A DNA stretch of 14,486 nt from Conexibacter sp. GTDB taxonomy: Bacteria; Actinomycetota; Thermoleophilia; Solirubrobacterales; Solirubrobacteraceae. The translations under genes and the position numbers were made by a program. The notes beneath the pieces were generated by a model that saw nothing but the letters and a program-made list of their open reading frames with translations, was not told the origin of the DNA and did not search any database. The DNA is taken from contig JAOPZP010000077.1 in the NCBI GenBank assembly GCA_025964055.1, forward strand, positions 1-14,486. Reading direction: 5' to 3'. Of the stretch, positions 13,544-14,486 are shown piece after piece; position 1 is the stretch's first letter; each line of letters opens with the position of its first letter.

Positions 13544-14486
13544 ATGGGGTCCACTGAACGACGGCGTGTGGCGATCCTCGGCGGCGGGGCCGGTGGGCTG
13601 ACCGCCGCCTTCGAGCTGACGGCCACGCCCGAGTTGCGCGAGCGCTACGAGGTGACCGTCCACCAGCTCGGCTGGCGCTGCGGCGGCAAGGGCGCCAGCG
13701 GACGTCGCCTCGAGTCCGGCGCCCTGCGGATCGAGGAGCACGGGCTCCACGTCTGGTTCGGCTTCTACGAGAACGCCTTCGACGTCATCCGGCGGGTCTA
13801 CGAGGCGCTCGACCGCCCCGAGGGCGCGCCGCTGCGCACCTGGCGCGACGCGTTCCACCCCACCGACGAGGTCGTCCTGCTCGACCACACCGAGCACGAC
13901 GAGTGGATCCCCCGCCACTTCCACTTCCCCGGCAACGACGGCGTGCCGGGCATCCCGACGACGCCCCCGACCCTGCACCGCTACCTGCACGACGCGATCC
14001 GCACGCTGCGCCTCGTCGAGCCGCCCGACCACGCGTCGCTGGCGATGAAGGCGCTCGACGCGGTCGTCGACCGCTTCCTGCTGGCGCTGGAGAGCTTCCT
14101 CGGCGGCGAGGACGACCACCTGGACCTCGGCGACGTGCTCGAGGGCTTCCTCCGGCTCACCGATCCGCTGCTGCACCTCGGCGCCGACGAGGACGACGGC
14201 GAGGAGCCCGTCGTCTGCCGCCTGCTGCGCCTGCTGCGCGACGCGATCTGGAAGGTCACCGGCGGCGACCGCTACGCGATGACCTTCGACCTGACCTCGA
14301 CGGTCTTCCGCGGCATCCTCGTCGACCACCTCGACGAGATCGAGGCGGGCGGCTTCGCCCAGGCCAACGACGAGGAGCTCACCGCGTGGCTGGCGCGCCA
14401 CGGCGCGAAGCCGTCGACGCTGGCCGAGTCCCCGATCCTGCGGGCCTTCTACCAGCTGTGCTTCGCGTTCGAGGACGGCGACCGGA
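13544..14486 (+). CDS. FAD/NAD(P)-binding oxidoreductase, phytoene-desaturase/amine-oxidase-like (5' part, runs off window)
   Basis: The first 314 codons are present and no stop occurs before the window ends. The dinucleotide-binding motif is AILGGGAGGLTAAFEL near residue 10, followed by VHQLGWRCGGKGASGR, where the GGK part matches the second FAD contact of amine-oxidase/phytoene-desaturase folds. RIEEHGLHVWFGFYENAF, just after, is a conserved block in a group of large, poorly characterised FAD oxidoreductases. The remainder is helical and acidic, with no recognised catalytic motif. The substrate is unknown. A start at 13544 is supported by the promoter directly upstream and by the motif lying near the N-terminus. 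No Shine-Dalgarno site is seen. Confidence 0.8.
   Translation, partial: MGSTERRRVAILGGGAGGLTAAFELTATPELRERYEVTVHQLGWRCGGKGASGRRLESGALRIEEHGLHVWFGFYENAFDVIRRVYEALDRPEGAPLRTWRDAFHPTDEVVLLDHTEHDEWIPRHFHFPGNDGVPGIPTTPPTLHRYLHDAIRTLRLVEPPDHASLAMKALDAVVDRFLLALESFLGGEDDHLDLGDVLEGFLRLTDPLLHLGADEDDGEEPVVCRLLRLLRDAIWKVTGGDRYAMTFDLTSTVFRGILVDHLDEIEAGGFAQANDEELTAWLARHGAKPSTLAESPILRAFYQLCFAFEDGDR

Overview
High-GC bacterial chromosomal DNA with dense, short-spaced genes. Gene content (a principal sigma factor close to RpoD/SigA, two UspA-like proteins of actinobacterial type, an archaeal-type MptA GTP cyclohydrolase, weak or absent Shine-Dalgarno sites and -10 boxes close to start codons) points to an actinobacterium, most likely of the Thermoleophilia/Solirubrobacterales kind. 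That placement is inference from style and families, not from a marker-gene search.

Layout. 1-1905 (minus strand): an orphan NarL/LuxR-type response regulator with its own promoter, a UspA-like protein and an FKBP prolyl isomerase lipoprotein. 2061-3688: a small DUF202 membrane protein (+) converging on a zinc alcohol/formaldehyde dehydrogenase (-), with a hairpin spanning both stop codons. 3797-3878: tRNA-Tyr(GTA) (-). 3944-5108: two tandem, nearly identical 18-codon reading frames joined by TGATG stop/start overlaps to each other and to an ECF-type sigma factor that carries a hydrophobic segment and a Cys-containing C-terminal tail. 5109-5256: an intergenic region with two exact 38-bp direct repeats and a strong terminator. 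5257-6405: the principal sigma factor (-), convergent with the ECF gene. 6650-7648: MptA/FolE2-type GTP cyclohydrolase (+). 7717-10227: a MASE1-GAF-GGDEF-HD-GYP cyclic-di-GMP protein (+), whose stop overlaps that of pgsA (-). 10859-11740: an EamA/RhtA exporter (-). 11829-12806: aldo/keto reductase (+). 12829-12898: a 70-nt hairpin between convergent genes. 12907-13344: a degenerate UspA-like protein (-). 13544-14486: the 5' part of an FAD-dependent oxidoreductase (+) running off the window.

Most of the window is ordinary housekeeping and stress/signalling content. The unexplained part is 3944-5256: a chain of duplicated micro-ORFs coupled to a sigma factor gene with a possible membrane-anchored tail, followed by a duplicated intergenic element and then the principal sigma factor. 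I would examine that segment first. No mobile element, CRISPR array or prophage signature was seen.
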